Source: Dysidea avara
Taxonomy: Eukaryota; Porifera; Demospongiae; Dictyoceratida; Dysideidae
NCBI RefSeq assembly: GCF_963678975.1
Contig: NC_089278.1
Coordinates: forward strand, 7,777,479 to 7,841,478
Reading direction: 5' to 3'
Length of the DNA: 64,000 bases
Below the pieces are notes generated by a model that was given only the letters and a program-made list of their open reading frames with translations, had not been told where the DNA came from and ran no database searches. Position 1 is the first letter of the stretch. Each line of letters starts with the position of its first letter. Below, piece by piece: positions 34,129 through 46,700 of the stretch. The translations under genes were made by a program, and so were the position numbers.

Positions 34129-37100
34129 GTGTGTGTGTATGTATGTATGTGTGTGTATCTGAAAGTGTTAGTCTGTGTGTGGGTGCGTAGGTATGCCTAT
34201 GTATGTGCACACGTGTCGTACCTGTTTTGACTTGTCAGTAATCTGAGCAGTGTGCTATACATGTTTGTGTACTTGCAGAATGAATCGTGTTCAAAATCTA
34301 TGTCTAAATTTGCAATAACAAAAACTCATTTTCAATTGACAGTTTTCTAGATAACCTGAAGCCTATCATGACCAGTCTAACATCTGTGTGATAAGAAAGA
34401 AGAGTAAATAGTGTTATGTGTTTGTTGTATGTCACTATCATTTTGCCCCGATCATTTGGATTGACCACTTGTAATTTAGAATGTGGTCAAGAAAAAATAC
34501 CGAGTTGTGTTTAGCAGCACATGAGTGTGTGTCTATAGCGACACACAAATAGTAAAGCACTGTTAAGTGATCCCAATGTGTCCATCCATATTATTTGTAA
34601 AATAGTGTATGCATTTTTTCACAATTGCAGCCATCTGTGTAGCAATTACAACAGCCAAAAAATGTCAATTACTGATGGAACAACAGAAACGTAGTTAGCA
34701 TGTGCTTATTTATAGTTTATGGTGCAGATCATTTTTTTGCCATAACTGATTTCTGTACATACGCAGGCGTTAGATGTTATAGTTATGTGCAGTCGTGTAT
34801 GTTAAAGTGCTAATTACCATATCCAATTCTATCCCCAAATGTTGGTAAAGTTGTACTTATATAGGACATGGTTGTGTGTAGAGAGTTTGGGTGTGAGAGC
34901 TTTTCATATGCACTATTTACTATAATCCCTCTTGATGAATGTTTAATAGACATTACTAGGCGTAATGACTCCTTAAAGTGTAACATATAATGTGAGGTAT
35001 GTGTGGTATACTGTCATCAAGTGGTTCACTGCTACAATATCTTCTAAAGTATTTCATTGTAATGACTACTCAGTTTTTACTATATTCCTGATATTTAGTG
35101 GGGCTTGCTAGTTTAGTAAGGTGAACGCTTCCACAGTGCACTGTGTGATGTAACCATACCTCATGTGTCATTCTCTATTGTAATAGGATGAGTCAGTGAC
35201 CATTATCATATACAACTACCTGCTCAGTAGACATTGTTTACACATGTAGTTTAGGTCATATGACACCCTGCAGTGAAAGCTTTATACAATGTAAAATAGC
35301 ACTGCACATATGGTAGTGTGTGTCTCACTGTGTACATTGAACAATAGTTTTCATCATGTAGCCAGCACATTTGACAATAGTCATGTCCATGTTTTGTACT
35401 TACATAGCTGCAAGAACTTCGCAAACTAATTTCTTCATACGACAAACAAGTTAACCAAATGAAGTCTGAAATTGACTACAAGGTATGTGAAATAGTTAAC
35501 AAGGAAATTTGAAGTTACTTAACTCTTGTTACAACAATTGAGGCATGTACATGTGATGAACTGGTGGTTTTTCTTTCGTGTGACAGTTTTTTGTACTATT
35601 TTATCAATTTGCTGTACTTCATTGTAGAACAAGCTGTTGGTGTCTTATCAGAGAAACATGTCGGAAATGAACACCAAGTTACAGGCATTGTCTGCTAATC
35701 TAGAAGACAAGGTACATGCACATGTGTGAAATTTTAGTTCATCAATAGCTATTGGTGGTGGTATTCTAACTAGTGAGTGAGTGCATGTTATTCTAACTAT
35801 GTTCACTAGTTAATGTCAATTTGTTGCTATTGCTACTAATACTACTACTATAGAATGCTGAGATTATACAGCTACAAGAAGATAAAGAAAAATGGCCATC
35901 CAATAAAAGAAGTAGTAGAAAGAAGACAGAGGATGGTGGTGTGCTATCTGATGGTTACTTGTCTGATACTGGTATGGATCACTCTAACTCTTCCTCTAAG
36001 AAAAAGAAGCGACCATGGAGGGTGAGCAACGTATAACCGATTATTAAGTTTTGATATAATTTATCAGTTTTTTGTTTTTTTAATGTGTACATTACAAGTA
36101 CACACGATTACAGTCCAATTAACAGCTGTTGCTAGAGCACATTTTTGTTATTCATTAGAAGCTCAAGTGTAGAATGTTATGCATGACCAAGTGTATATTA
36201 TTTTGTTATTAGGAATATTAATGTAGCATGGCAGGTGTGAATGAAAAGCATTCTAACAATGTTCTTTAATTGTATTATTATGGTGTGTTTATTTGTAGCA
36301 TATTTCTCTGCGGCGCAAAAGAAACCTAGCTGAGCCAGTGATTTCCCCGCAAGTACCACGTAGACACAGCGAAGACCATGAGCAAGGACCACCAAGCTCT
36401 AACAGTGGTGAACGTGGAAGGCTAATCAGTCAATTAATGTCACTAAGAGTAAGTATTTAACACAGACTCATATTGAACTAAATTGTGGAATTTGTTCTTG
36501 TATTTATGTGTGTCTGTGGTTTATACAGGAAGATCTTAACTTACTGAAAACTGAAAATTCACTTCTCAAGAGTCCCGGTGGCACCTCAACAATCAGATTT
36601 TCACATTCAGTGCAGAGTTTAACTAATTCAATAATTCCTTGTGTCCCAGAACCCTTACTGGTCGAAGTCAAACCAATACAAGGTCAGTATAACAAACATT
36701 ATCTTTGCAATGACTAGTGTACAATATTATATCACCGTATATAGCTGGATGTGTGCAAAATATAAAATTGTGTTACATATTTGAGAGTCCATCGTTCCAT
36801 TGTGTAGTTCATGTTGATTATTCTGGTGGAGTCAAAGTAGCAGTTACCGTACAAGTCGGATCAAGTGGGAACAAAGCACAAGTATGAGATCGGTATTGTG
36901 TACATACTATTGCATATCATTGAGTTACAATTCACAAATAATTTCTTCATTGAGTTTTGCACAGTATCCAAACAAACAGAGGCTGTATGTATGTAATTTT
37001 GTACACACATTCAAACTTTACTTTTGGATACCTTTGTGAGTACATATTTGCCAACTGAATGGGAGAAATTACTTTATTTGTGAATTACACTGAAAATCTT

Positions 37101-40100
37101 TTACATTTTGTTGTAGAGTATTTAAGCATGAAGTGGGTATGACATGTTATATACATCACTATGGGTTTTTTACAACTTAATTCTTATGATATTCAAATTA
37201 ATGGTACTAAGTTGCTTCTGTTTGGCTGGCATGGCACATTCAAATTACAACACTAGTTACAGAATCTGTGTAAAGGCTATGTAATGACTTCCCCTATCAC
37301 TGGTGACATGTATACTCTACCCACTTGGTGATCTCATAATATAGCTACACATATTGCTACATGGTTAGTATTAATTGTTATGTTATATAGGACCACGTAT
37401 TGTTGGGAGTTGTTCGAGTTAGTCCAGATTGTAACTGGCCAACCATGGACCAGAAAATATATGCTATCCTAGAGGTAATTTTTGTATGGTAGTAATTCAC
37501 TGTGATTTGATAGTTATTTCTAGCAGCCACAATTAAATTGTATTCTATAGTACGTGATTGTGTGAGTCATTGATGCAATGAAGTAGGTGCAATCCTGGTT
37601 TAAATAAAATTTTTTACTGTGTAGAATAGTTACCTCTCCTGGCTGTCTACCTACTACAATGTATAACCAGCTTCCCTAATAGTTAGACAGACTATAAGTT
37701 ATGCAAATTAGCTGCTATAGTGAGAGGATCTATTCATGTGACTACTTGGTAGTAGATCATGTATGGGATCATCACCGTAAATGTTTAGTGCAGTGACATT
37801 TTTAATTACACAAGGAGTTAGCTAGATTTTCTATTTGGCTTGCACGATACCTTAATAAAAATTGAGCTGCCTCCATTTTTGTCCATAAATGGACTGAACA
37901 TTCTATTGTGAAAATGATGTTGTGCCAGTGTTAGATACAAAGCAATACAACTTGCAATAACCACATATATATATATATTTTTGCACTAGCAATCTGTCTA
38001 CCCTAGTCTGGTGATAATTTGCAAAAGCTTTAAAACATTTTACGCTTACCTAGTTCAGTACCATTATTGGCTAGCTAGCCTCGTAGCTATAGCCACACAG
38101 GTAGCTAGCCTTTCATGCATCAGTTAACTGTATAGGTGATGTCACCTTGTCCATAGCATTTTTTTAAGAATTTGCTTTTATTTTTTATAAATATGTGACA
38201 AGTCAAATGACTAAAATTTTATGCTACAAAACAATTTTAGCGTAATATCTGGTGTCTTATTTATCTCCATTGATAGCATCACTTGTGTACAGTGGACCCT
38301 GAGGAGAAACTTGGTCTTAGCACAGATAGTATACTATACTATACCATGCAAAATTCTATAAAGAGGATGCCAGGTAAGTCAATGCTATGTACAGTACACA
38401 TACTGTAATTATATTTTGTTCATTGTCAAACAATATAGGCAGCTCTGCTGTCCCCACGACTTCACCGTTTTATGCTCTGGGTAAAAGCATGACCATTAAT
38501 GTCATCTTGAAAGGTATGTAACTATTGGTACTTGGTAGTGTAATATTTATCACACATTTAACCCATCACATGCCATCAAGTAAATATTATGGGTGATTAT
38601 GTGGTGTTGATATGTAGCCATTTGATGTTTAAAGTAGTGTTAATTTAAGTGTAAAATGTTCGTAATGAGAATAATTGTAGCATACAAAATATTTGAGCTA
38701 ACTGATTCTTTCACTGCAGGTGCTAGTCAAGGCTCGTGTGATGTCCTTGCCTATCATGTATTAATAAATGCTAAGACTCTACAGGTATGCAAATAGTGTG
38801 TGTATATTAGGCTTATGCACTGAGAGCCTCACAGCCACCGCCACTACTGCGCATGTGTGTCTTGTTACAGAGCTATGTTGGTTTACTGTTGGAGACCAAA
38901 TGTCTTGTTCTGATGGGAACCAAGGGATCTTGCAAGAGCAGTGTAGCTAACTATTTAGGAAAACACTTGGTGTTCAGGATGGGTGATCAGGATGAAGGTC
39001 GTATTGTTACCTTTAATGTGGCCATTGACGGACATGAGGTATTTAAAGAGTCTCACTAATAGAGATTATTAACAACTTGTGTTACTCCAATAGAAAGTGA
39101 TTGACTGTTTAAGGAATGATGTGGCCACTAGTACTGAACAAACTGTTCTAGTATTAGATGATGTATCAGAGTATGATAATCTGGAGCGTATTCTAAGTGC
39201 TTCTGCACTACTACATCAAAGACCGTACATTATTGCAGTGTTCTCTTCTGGTCTTATCAAGGGAAATTCACTTCATCATTTACTCTTCAACCACCAAGTC
39301 AGGTACTGTGTTACTTTAAGTAAATAATCTTGTTTGTTAAGTATGTGATTTGTTTGTCCAGGGTGGTGACATGTAGTCCTGATACTGAACCTATTAAGAA
39401 TGTATTGGCTCGATCACTAAGAAAGAATGTACTATGTTTGAAAAACCAGAGCAGGTATCTTGTCTGTCATTCAGTATGTTTTTGTTGTGTGTATCAATTT
39501 TTGAGATAGAAATTCTATATCAGATCAAAGGTTGAATATCCCCAGTTAGCTGCGAGAGTTGTTTCGATACTAGTAAAAGGTCGTAGGTGGGATAGAAGAA
39601 GCCTGTAATTTTACCAACAATACTACATGAGCCAGAAGTGAAATAATGAGCATGTAATATTGAAACTGACAACAGAGAAGCCCACATAGTGATAGTTAAA
39701 TGATGAGATATTGATAGTTTACCCACACTTTAATGAAGCCAGGTCAAATGTACTGTTAAAGCCATATGGGCTACAGATGTGGAACATGTTGTTTTAATGA
39801 ACTTAGAAGGATTGGTGTAAATTGCTATGATATTACTTGTATTGTTCTATTGCAGCTCAACTGATCCACTTTTGGACACAATTGCTGCATGGTTACCAAC
39901 CCTATTGATACATCTTGACAACTTTATTGCCAAGTTTCATTTTGGATCTCTGTCATTAGGTTTGTCATTCATAAATCATGGCAATGATTTATTCACTTCT
40001 AATACAGGTCCTCGAGTGTTTTTAAACTGTCCATTAAATAGTTCACCAAATCTCATAGAAACATGGTTTATTAACTTATGGAATCACTTCATTATACCTT

Positions 40101-42193
40101 ACCTAACTGCTACCACCCTCGATGGCATTAAGGTGTGTACGTGACACATTGTACATTTGTCTGTATGTAATGTGTGCACTTGTGTTGTAACTTAGGAACA
40201 CACAAGTGGTGTTAAATAATGTTAGTGTTTCTGGTTGATGTTAATAGGATTGTTAAAATCCCACTGAAGGTCTGCACATATATACACTTTTTTACTATGT
40301 TTCGTTGTAGATACATATGGCCCGTCTGTTGGTTTGATATTTCATGTAATCTACAACCATATAATATACTGTGAGACACTTGTAATCATACACACATTAC
40401 ACTGAATATTGTTAGTATCTGTACTATATAGTCGTATCATATTACACTGTGCACACTCTGTTAACTAATGGTATACTTGTCACATCGACTATTAGTAGTA
40501 GGTCCCCCTGATGTCTACAGATTGACAAATTATTAGTTAACAAGATGGTTTTATGTCTGTACCTACACACGCTAACGCACCTACACCCACACACACATAC
40601 ACACACACCGTCTTGGACCTACGTGCATATACAGACAATGGGCAGGCTTTGTTAGATGCTATTAAATTGAAATGTATGGTGGCAGCAGGGAAACTTCCTG
40701 TATGCATTAGCTACTAAGAAACTCAAATGTACTTCATTGTCCGTAAAGAACAGTTATGTGGAAGATATTACAAGTTTGCTAATTTATTTATGGGTAAACA
40801 GCACAACTGTGCACAGGGTGTCAAAGAGTACAAATAATACTCAAAGCATTGTTTGCACTGTTGCATAAAGAAATAATTAACATGGTCTTGAGATTAACAT
40901 ATCACTCAGCTTTGCCTTGTTCTGTATTGGTCTCTCAAACACATCCACTCGTGCTTTATTTTTATATAATAATGGAGTACTACATAGCACAAATAAGTGC
41001 ACTCTAGTTTCTAGAGAGAACGTAAATTTGTTTAGTGCTGTCCCTTTAATGTGTGGGTTCCTGTGGTATAATGTTATCACCTTTATTATCACTTTGTGAC
41101 TGGTTATTATATGGAACTTGAGATGTTAGTATGTGCGTGTGTTTCACCCATTGTTGAACGTTAAGCAACTTGTCACATCTTATAGGACCAGGAAAGTCTC
41201 TTAACATTATGTGGCTAAATAACAAGTGATAAGCACTGCTTAAGGTCAACAACATTCATGATAGCATAGTGATGGGTACATGGGTATCCTTGATGATGGT
41301 CTTCATGTGGGGATCCATCTGAGTCTTGTGTTCATAATAATAATAATACTATACAGAAACCATTGCTATTTTGTTTGAAGTGGCATCATAAGTAAATCTT
41401 CATTCAACTTTTCTACCCTTGTGTTACACTTTATGTACAGTGTATATACCTTGTATGATTTCATGGGTTCATCTTCATAACAGTTGTTGTAGAGTGTTCT
41501 ATTGTGTTATAGTACATGTGTAGCTGGTGATAACATCTTGTTTGTACCATTTAGCAATATAGCGTAGATAGTAAAGTGGAATGGATTGATGTAAGAGACT
41601 GGGTACTGGACACTTACCCATGGAAGAACTCTTCAGACATGAAGAACTTGAATACGGTTACCAGAGAAGATGTAGGATTCGTTCAAGGTAATTAGTTTGT
41701 TGTCAGGTGTAATTGTCATGTCTTTGAAATTATTAACTTAGTAACCATAGAGTTCCATTGAAATATGTATGTGTATGATACTGGCATGGAATTGCTAAAT
41801 CTTACACATTATCTTTTCAAGGTCTATATACGGTACTGTTCAAACGCAATGTCGTCAAAACAAGATGAATACTTGCAAGCAAAACGGGTGTTATGCTCCT
41901 TAATTAGCGAGTTTTAATTGCTTGCACTCTAGCGAGACGACATTACATTTGAGTGGTACCGTAATAATATAGGATCCCCAATAGAACATACACTATAATA
42001 TTCAGATGTATTAAGTCATTTATAAACTGTTTATTTGTTTCCGATAGCTTTGAGACAACAGAAACAGTCGTCTCCTTTAAGTGCAGGATCACAGCAAAGT
42101 CTTCAGGATAGTGGTAAACCAAGTTATCAGTCAACTGAAGAACTACCTATAACTAATCCATTGCATGGTAGCAAAATGGAGTCTATGTTGTAA
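30112..42193 (+). CDS. NAV: Neuron navigator homologue (NAV / unc-53 / sickie family), 17 exons, 2022 aa
   Basis: Exons: 30112-34128, 35408-35482, 35628-35711, 35854-36021, 36299-36448, 36529-36682, 36808-36881, 37391-37474, 38277-38373, 38439-38513, 38720-38784, 38871-39038, 39094-39302, 39362-39454, 39856-40132, 41555-41687, 42048-42193. All junctions are GT-AG, phases agree and the total is 6069 nt. NAV proteins track microtubule plus ends and guide cell and axon migration. A disordered Ser/Pro-rich half carries SxIP-type EB-binding motifs (SGIP at 10-13, SPIP near 232, SMIP near 875); a coiled coil (exons 2-3) and a C-terminal AAA+ module follow. Family marks are RPYIIAVFSSG, LHHLLFNHQVR, GPRVFLNCP, LWNHFIIPYL and DWVLDTYPW. 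No CH domain is present, as in NAV1; an in-frame TGA lies three codons before the ATG. Walker A is unusual (GTKGSCKS). Orthology is secure; which vertebrate paralogue is closest is not. Confidence 0.93.
38871..39302 (+). other. NAV: NAV AAA+ core exons (Walker A and Walker B)
   Basis: Exon 12 (38871-39038) encodes LVLMGTKGSCKSSVANYLG, aligned with the NAV P-loop GPSGTGKT; the last loop glycine is Cys1702 here and Lys1703 is kept. Exon 13 (39094-39302) encodes TVLVLDDVSEYDNLE, the Walker B strand, with two aspartates (1759-1760) and no catalytic glutamate directly after them. Vertebrate NAVs also lack the classic DE pair (LDN), so reduced ATPase activity may be a family trait. Confidence 0.8.
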
Positions 42194-42411
42194 CTATATA
42201 ACTGTGCTGCTTTTTGTACTATGACTATCCCCACTGCATCTGTAATATATACAGCCCTCTATGTTATTATTAATGGTTTTGTACAGGATCTCTGATCTGA
42301 TTTTATATGTGTACATAGTAAATTGTACCACTAAAATTTGATGTGTATTTGTTACCTTCATAGTGTGTTTTGTTTGTAATCAATTTGAATCTCTCGTCAA
42401 TGATTATTATT

Positions 42412-42417
42412 ATTAAA
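42412..42417 (+). terminator. Candidate NAV polyadenylation signal
   Basis: ATTAAA lies 219 bp after the stop codon, in an AT-rich stretch. It is one of several possible words and is not decisive. Confidence 0.3.
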
Positions 42418-42439
42418 TGATAAATTTAATGAGGTGTTG

Positions 42440-42530
42440 CATAGCCAAGGGATATTAGTCTCACATGACCAGACTGCTTTTTCTTTCCATGAAAGAAGCA
42501 GTCTTCTTAGGCCAGTATTAGGTCAGTGTG
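42440..42530. mobile_element. Remnant of the 609-bp foldback family
   Basis: TAGTCTCACATGACCAGACTGCTTTTTCT is a diverged copy of the terminus at 18105 (written here in two overlapping parts: TAGTCTCACATGACCAGACT and CAGACTGCTTTTTCT). The inner and far ends are missing. Confidence 0.5.
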
Positions 42531-43092
42531 TATGCGATGTTTGAATGTGTTGTGGTAAGTCAGCTATAGGTTTTCATAAGAGAACATTAATTTTAATAAT
42601 TATGTAAAACATTTCTCTATTACTAATATTTTAGTCATACAATATTAGGCTTGTACCAATTAAGGTGGCATAATTCAAACATGATTTGGTAGCAAAAGCA
42701 TTATGCAGAATAATTAGTTTCAAGATGTTAAATTAAAATGTGCAATGTGTGTGCCAAACATACAGTAAAACATGGCAGTATTACTGCATTTTGATGTGTT
42801 ATGTTTTTATTTTACTGTTCCTTGGTACTCTAATGTAGAGCAGTCACTTACTCTAATACAACAGTCAGGAGCTGATATGCTCAATAATAATAATAGGCTT
42901 GATTTTTGAGCACGGTTAAAAGTATAACAGTTTTTTGAAGCATAATTGGTAAATCTGTGTGGTCATGCATGCACCAGCTAGCAATTCAATTCTTGTATTG
43001 TTTTCATTGTGTCAGTTTGCATCATCATCAGTTGACTGTTTTAATGACATCATCTGTTGACTGTATAACTTGAAGCTTTTGTACTACATTAT

Positions 43093-43580
43093 CAGTGTTG
43101 GGAGTAACACTTTACATAATATTATTACTTTTGTGGTGACAAAGTATTATAATGAAATACACTATAAAAACAGGTAATATAACTCAAGTTATTTTACTTA
43201 CAAATGTAACGCGTTACCTAAGTAATATAGTTACTGTAACGAATCTAATATTATGTAAAGTAATGAAGTTACTAATCTCGTTAGTAATCCACTGAATAAC
43301 ACCTAGCCACAACGAAGTAACGAAACCTACTGAATGAGGCTTATTCACCAGCTTCTTACTTATAACCAAGATTTGCACATTGTCCAACAACGCAAACATG
43401 TCACGTGATAAGGTGGTGGTTTCACACGTGACAGCTTAAGACTGTGGACACAAAGTAATATAATATGTAATATTATTAATAGTTACTTTATTTTATTGGT
43501 AATATGTAACTGTAACTAAATAGTTCTGTTGCAAGTAATATGTAACTAGTTACTTTTACAAAGTAACTTGCCCAACACTG
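43093..43580. mobile_element. 488-bp non-autonomous hAT element with exact 8-bp duplication
   Basis: TACATTAT flanks both ends exactly (43085-43092 and 43581-43588). Termini are CAGTGTTGGGAGTAAC and GTAACTTGCCCAACACTG, a widespread hAT miniature-element terminus. The interior is rich in GTAAC words. It lies in the 1.55-kb gap between the NAV and ARSA stop codons. Confidence 0.95.
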
Positions 43581-43747
43581 TACATTATTAAGTGTGTGAA
43601 GAGGTGGTTTTTATCAAAACTATATCATAAATACATAACAAGAAATACTCAGTTTTTATAAATAACAATCCCTAACACTACAACCATAATGGTATGTACA
43701 GTTGTACAGGTATACAAGTTACAAATACATGCAGGACTTGGCTTGTT

Positions 43748-46700
43748 TCAGTTCAGCATATCTGAGGTTGTGGAGCAGCACTTTGGAAATGGAGTACATC
43801 CAGGTTTAGCACAAGGTTTGGCAGCATTAGAAGCTCCTTTGTTCATCTCAGATTCAGTCCAAACAACTGTAGATTCAAACTTGGCCTTTATCTAAGAAAT
43901 ACGATGTAATGCCCACAATATTATGATGTTATGTTTTAGCCCAGTGTTATGTTTTATCCATGCAAAACAGCTAAGATGTTTGTGGCCTTTAAAAGCCTGG
44001 GTGAAAAAGTTATGAAATCATATATAGGTAGTAGCCAAAAATTAAACTGGCTACAATGATGTTAATTCCAATAGTAATGCACACAGCCATCATTACCATT
44101 GTAGTTATCGTTTCTTGGCCACCACCTTTGATTTTACCCAAGGTTGGTGAAGGCTGCACTCCTTTTCCACATAGATATTTTTGTATGGATTTCACTTCTT
44201 TTTTTATTTTCCATACCCTAGTTTTGGGGCTAGTGGAAAAAGGAAGTTAATACACAATTTGTTCTTATCTCGAAAATGGAAATTACTATATAATGCACAT
44301 TTCATTTGACTATTAATTTTGTTACTTATTTTGTAATACTCTAATACAGTGTACATATTTTTGAGGCCTTCTAATAGAATGCACATAGAATGCTCTAAAT
44401 TTACCATTGGTAGTATTTATGAAATTATGAGCTTTTTTGGTATCGAGTAGATTAAACTATATCAAACTTATTTATAAGGTATAGGAATTAAGTGAACTAA
44501 AGCAGCTGACAACAGTACAGTGGTACAGGATTTGGAAGTTACATATGGAGTTTGAATGCTGGACAGCTTCAACAGTTTTAATACAGTAGACTCGTTTATC
44601 CGAATTTGGAAATGATTGTCCTATTCGAGTATTTTAAGTACAGGTGTAGAGTATTTCAACAGAGCCGCTTTGTGTATAAGTGTATGGGCTGAATAATTCA
44701 CTTATCTGAGACACATTGGGGTTAAGAGTTCACTGCACTGGGTAACTTTTCTATTAGAGTATTTTAACTCCACAAATACAATTTTTTTTGTAACTCATAA
44801 CAATTTTTAAATTACAAAAGGTTTGAGCTATGATGGTTTGACCATAGATAATATACCCCCCTGGATTGGAAACTAGTAAGCGCGCCTGGTTACAGGCTGG
44901 TTTTGTGCCCCCTTCAATAACAAGACAAGTTTCTCTGGGCGAAACAAGACTCACCACTAGTAAAAGGTTCTTTCTCAAGATGTTTTGGAAGTCAACAGCG
45001 AGTTTCGAGGCAAGTGGCTCTTTATTGTGCAAACGGTAGAAACGAAACTGAATGCAAGATCAGCTGGTTTGGACACATTCAAGGAAAACACCAAAACCCT
45101 GTATGCTACGCCTTTCACACTCAGACCATACCATGGAGCATTATTTGATGACTTCATAGTATAAATTGTGTAGCGATACTGTTTAGAATCACAGAGAGAA
45201 TGTGCTTCCAATTTTGCCAAAAAATACCATCTCAAAAACCTATCAAAGAAGTTATGGGAAGGCATATTATTTAGCCGAAGCAATTATTTATAGCATAGTT
45301 AACCTTGTGATACTTTCTTTTTCTACCTACAACACTTACTAGTTTAGCCAAGAATGTGCTTCCAAAAAAGCATGTAATCCACCATTGTAAGGCCTTCCGA
45401 CCAAATGACGTGAAGTGGTCCAACTAACCAGAACACTTATCATAACAACACCACAAGTCATTCCCGTTACAAAATAAAGTCGTTCATGCCACCGTTCTGC
45501 TGTAATAGGATTAAATTTGTTGAGGCGCGAAACCACTGGTTCTTGTACAAAGTCTATGGGCACGCGGCGCAGTTTCCAATCGGGGGGTATATTATCTATG
45601 GTTTGACTGTAACTGGATATATTAACGTAGGTAGGTAAAGTTTAAATTCAGTGTAAAAATAGCTCAGCCTCTGTTCTTTTGCAGCCATGTGCAAGATGTA
45701 TATTATACAATCAAAGTGGACTCATGTTTTTATTGCTATTTTCTGGGCTCAGGAAACCCATTGAATAGTTGCAATTTAATTCTGCCCCTAGTATTATTAA
45801 TGTTCATGCATACTCTGCTCTATTAAACATTAATCAGTTGTTACATTTATCAGCACACAAAGTCTGGTATTATAGTTATTATTATTTTTATTGTTTTTTA
45901 TTATACTGTATTACCATAATTCGCTTATATCATGCAAAATTATTTTTGCAATAAAATTCTTTGTATGATTTACATGAATGACTGCTCTAGTAGAGTAGTT
46001 CGATCTTATGCAAAAAAAAAAAAAAAAAAAAAAAATTTGTTTAAGACATTTACGTACAAGTACTTGCATACGAAAATTATTTTACAACGAAAAAAGCAAA
46101 TTACGGTTTGACCAATTCCAGTTCCAGTATTAGTTCTAGTTTAGTTAATGTATAAACTAAAAAGCGTTGTTTCAGTTTCAGTTCCAGTCTTGAGGAAAAC
46201 AAATTTATTGTTCCAGTTCTAGAACTGGAACCAGGGGCATATCTAGAAGGCGTGTACCAGATCTAGCAATGAATCATAGGTGCAGGGGTCTGGGAGTGCA
46301 GCCACCAGCTGCCGACAGATTTTGAATATTAAAATGCTTCAGAATTACTAGATTCATGATTTCATGGATGGTACAAACTACTTTCAATATTAAACTTGGT
46401 TCCGTTTAAGTCCAGCTAAATGTCATTTATGGTTTATGGCTGGTTAGGTATTGTTAATGATCCAAATACATATTTTTCGGTTGCTCAAGATTTAGATACT
46501 AAATATTTCTTCTCATCTTAGACTTATATTACTCTCTTTGATACTCTTCTGAACGTTCTATTAGAGTAGTGTTGACTGCTCTATTATATACTACATCTCT
46601 ATTAGAGTATCATTTTTTCAAGACATATACCCTTGTTCTCCCTTAATCCACTTTTGCGGAGCCATTGTAAGTTTTCTATTGCACTGTAGCTACGTATACT

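Noticed and set aside
34129-34230. Continuation of NAV exon 1 to the stop at 34230 as the true C-terminus
   Set aside because: A good donor at 34128 and sixteen further in-phase exons with NAV domains show that the protein continues by splicing.
40560-40620. Impure CA-rich stretch in NAV intron 15 as a regulatory splicing element
   Set aside because: Short impure microsatellites of this kind are common in the window and nothing links it to a regulated exon.
43689-43895. + strand 68-codon frame
   Set aside because: It is the antisense of the last arylsulfatase exon, whose Cys-rich C-terminus is diagnostic.
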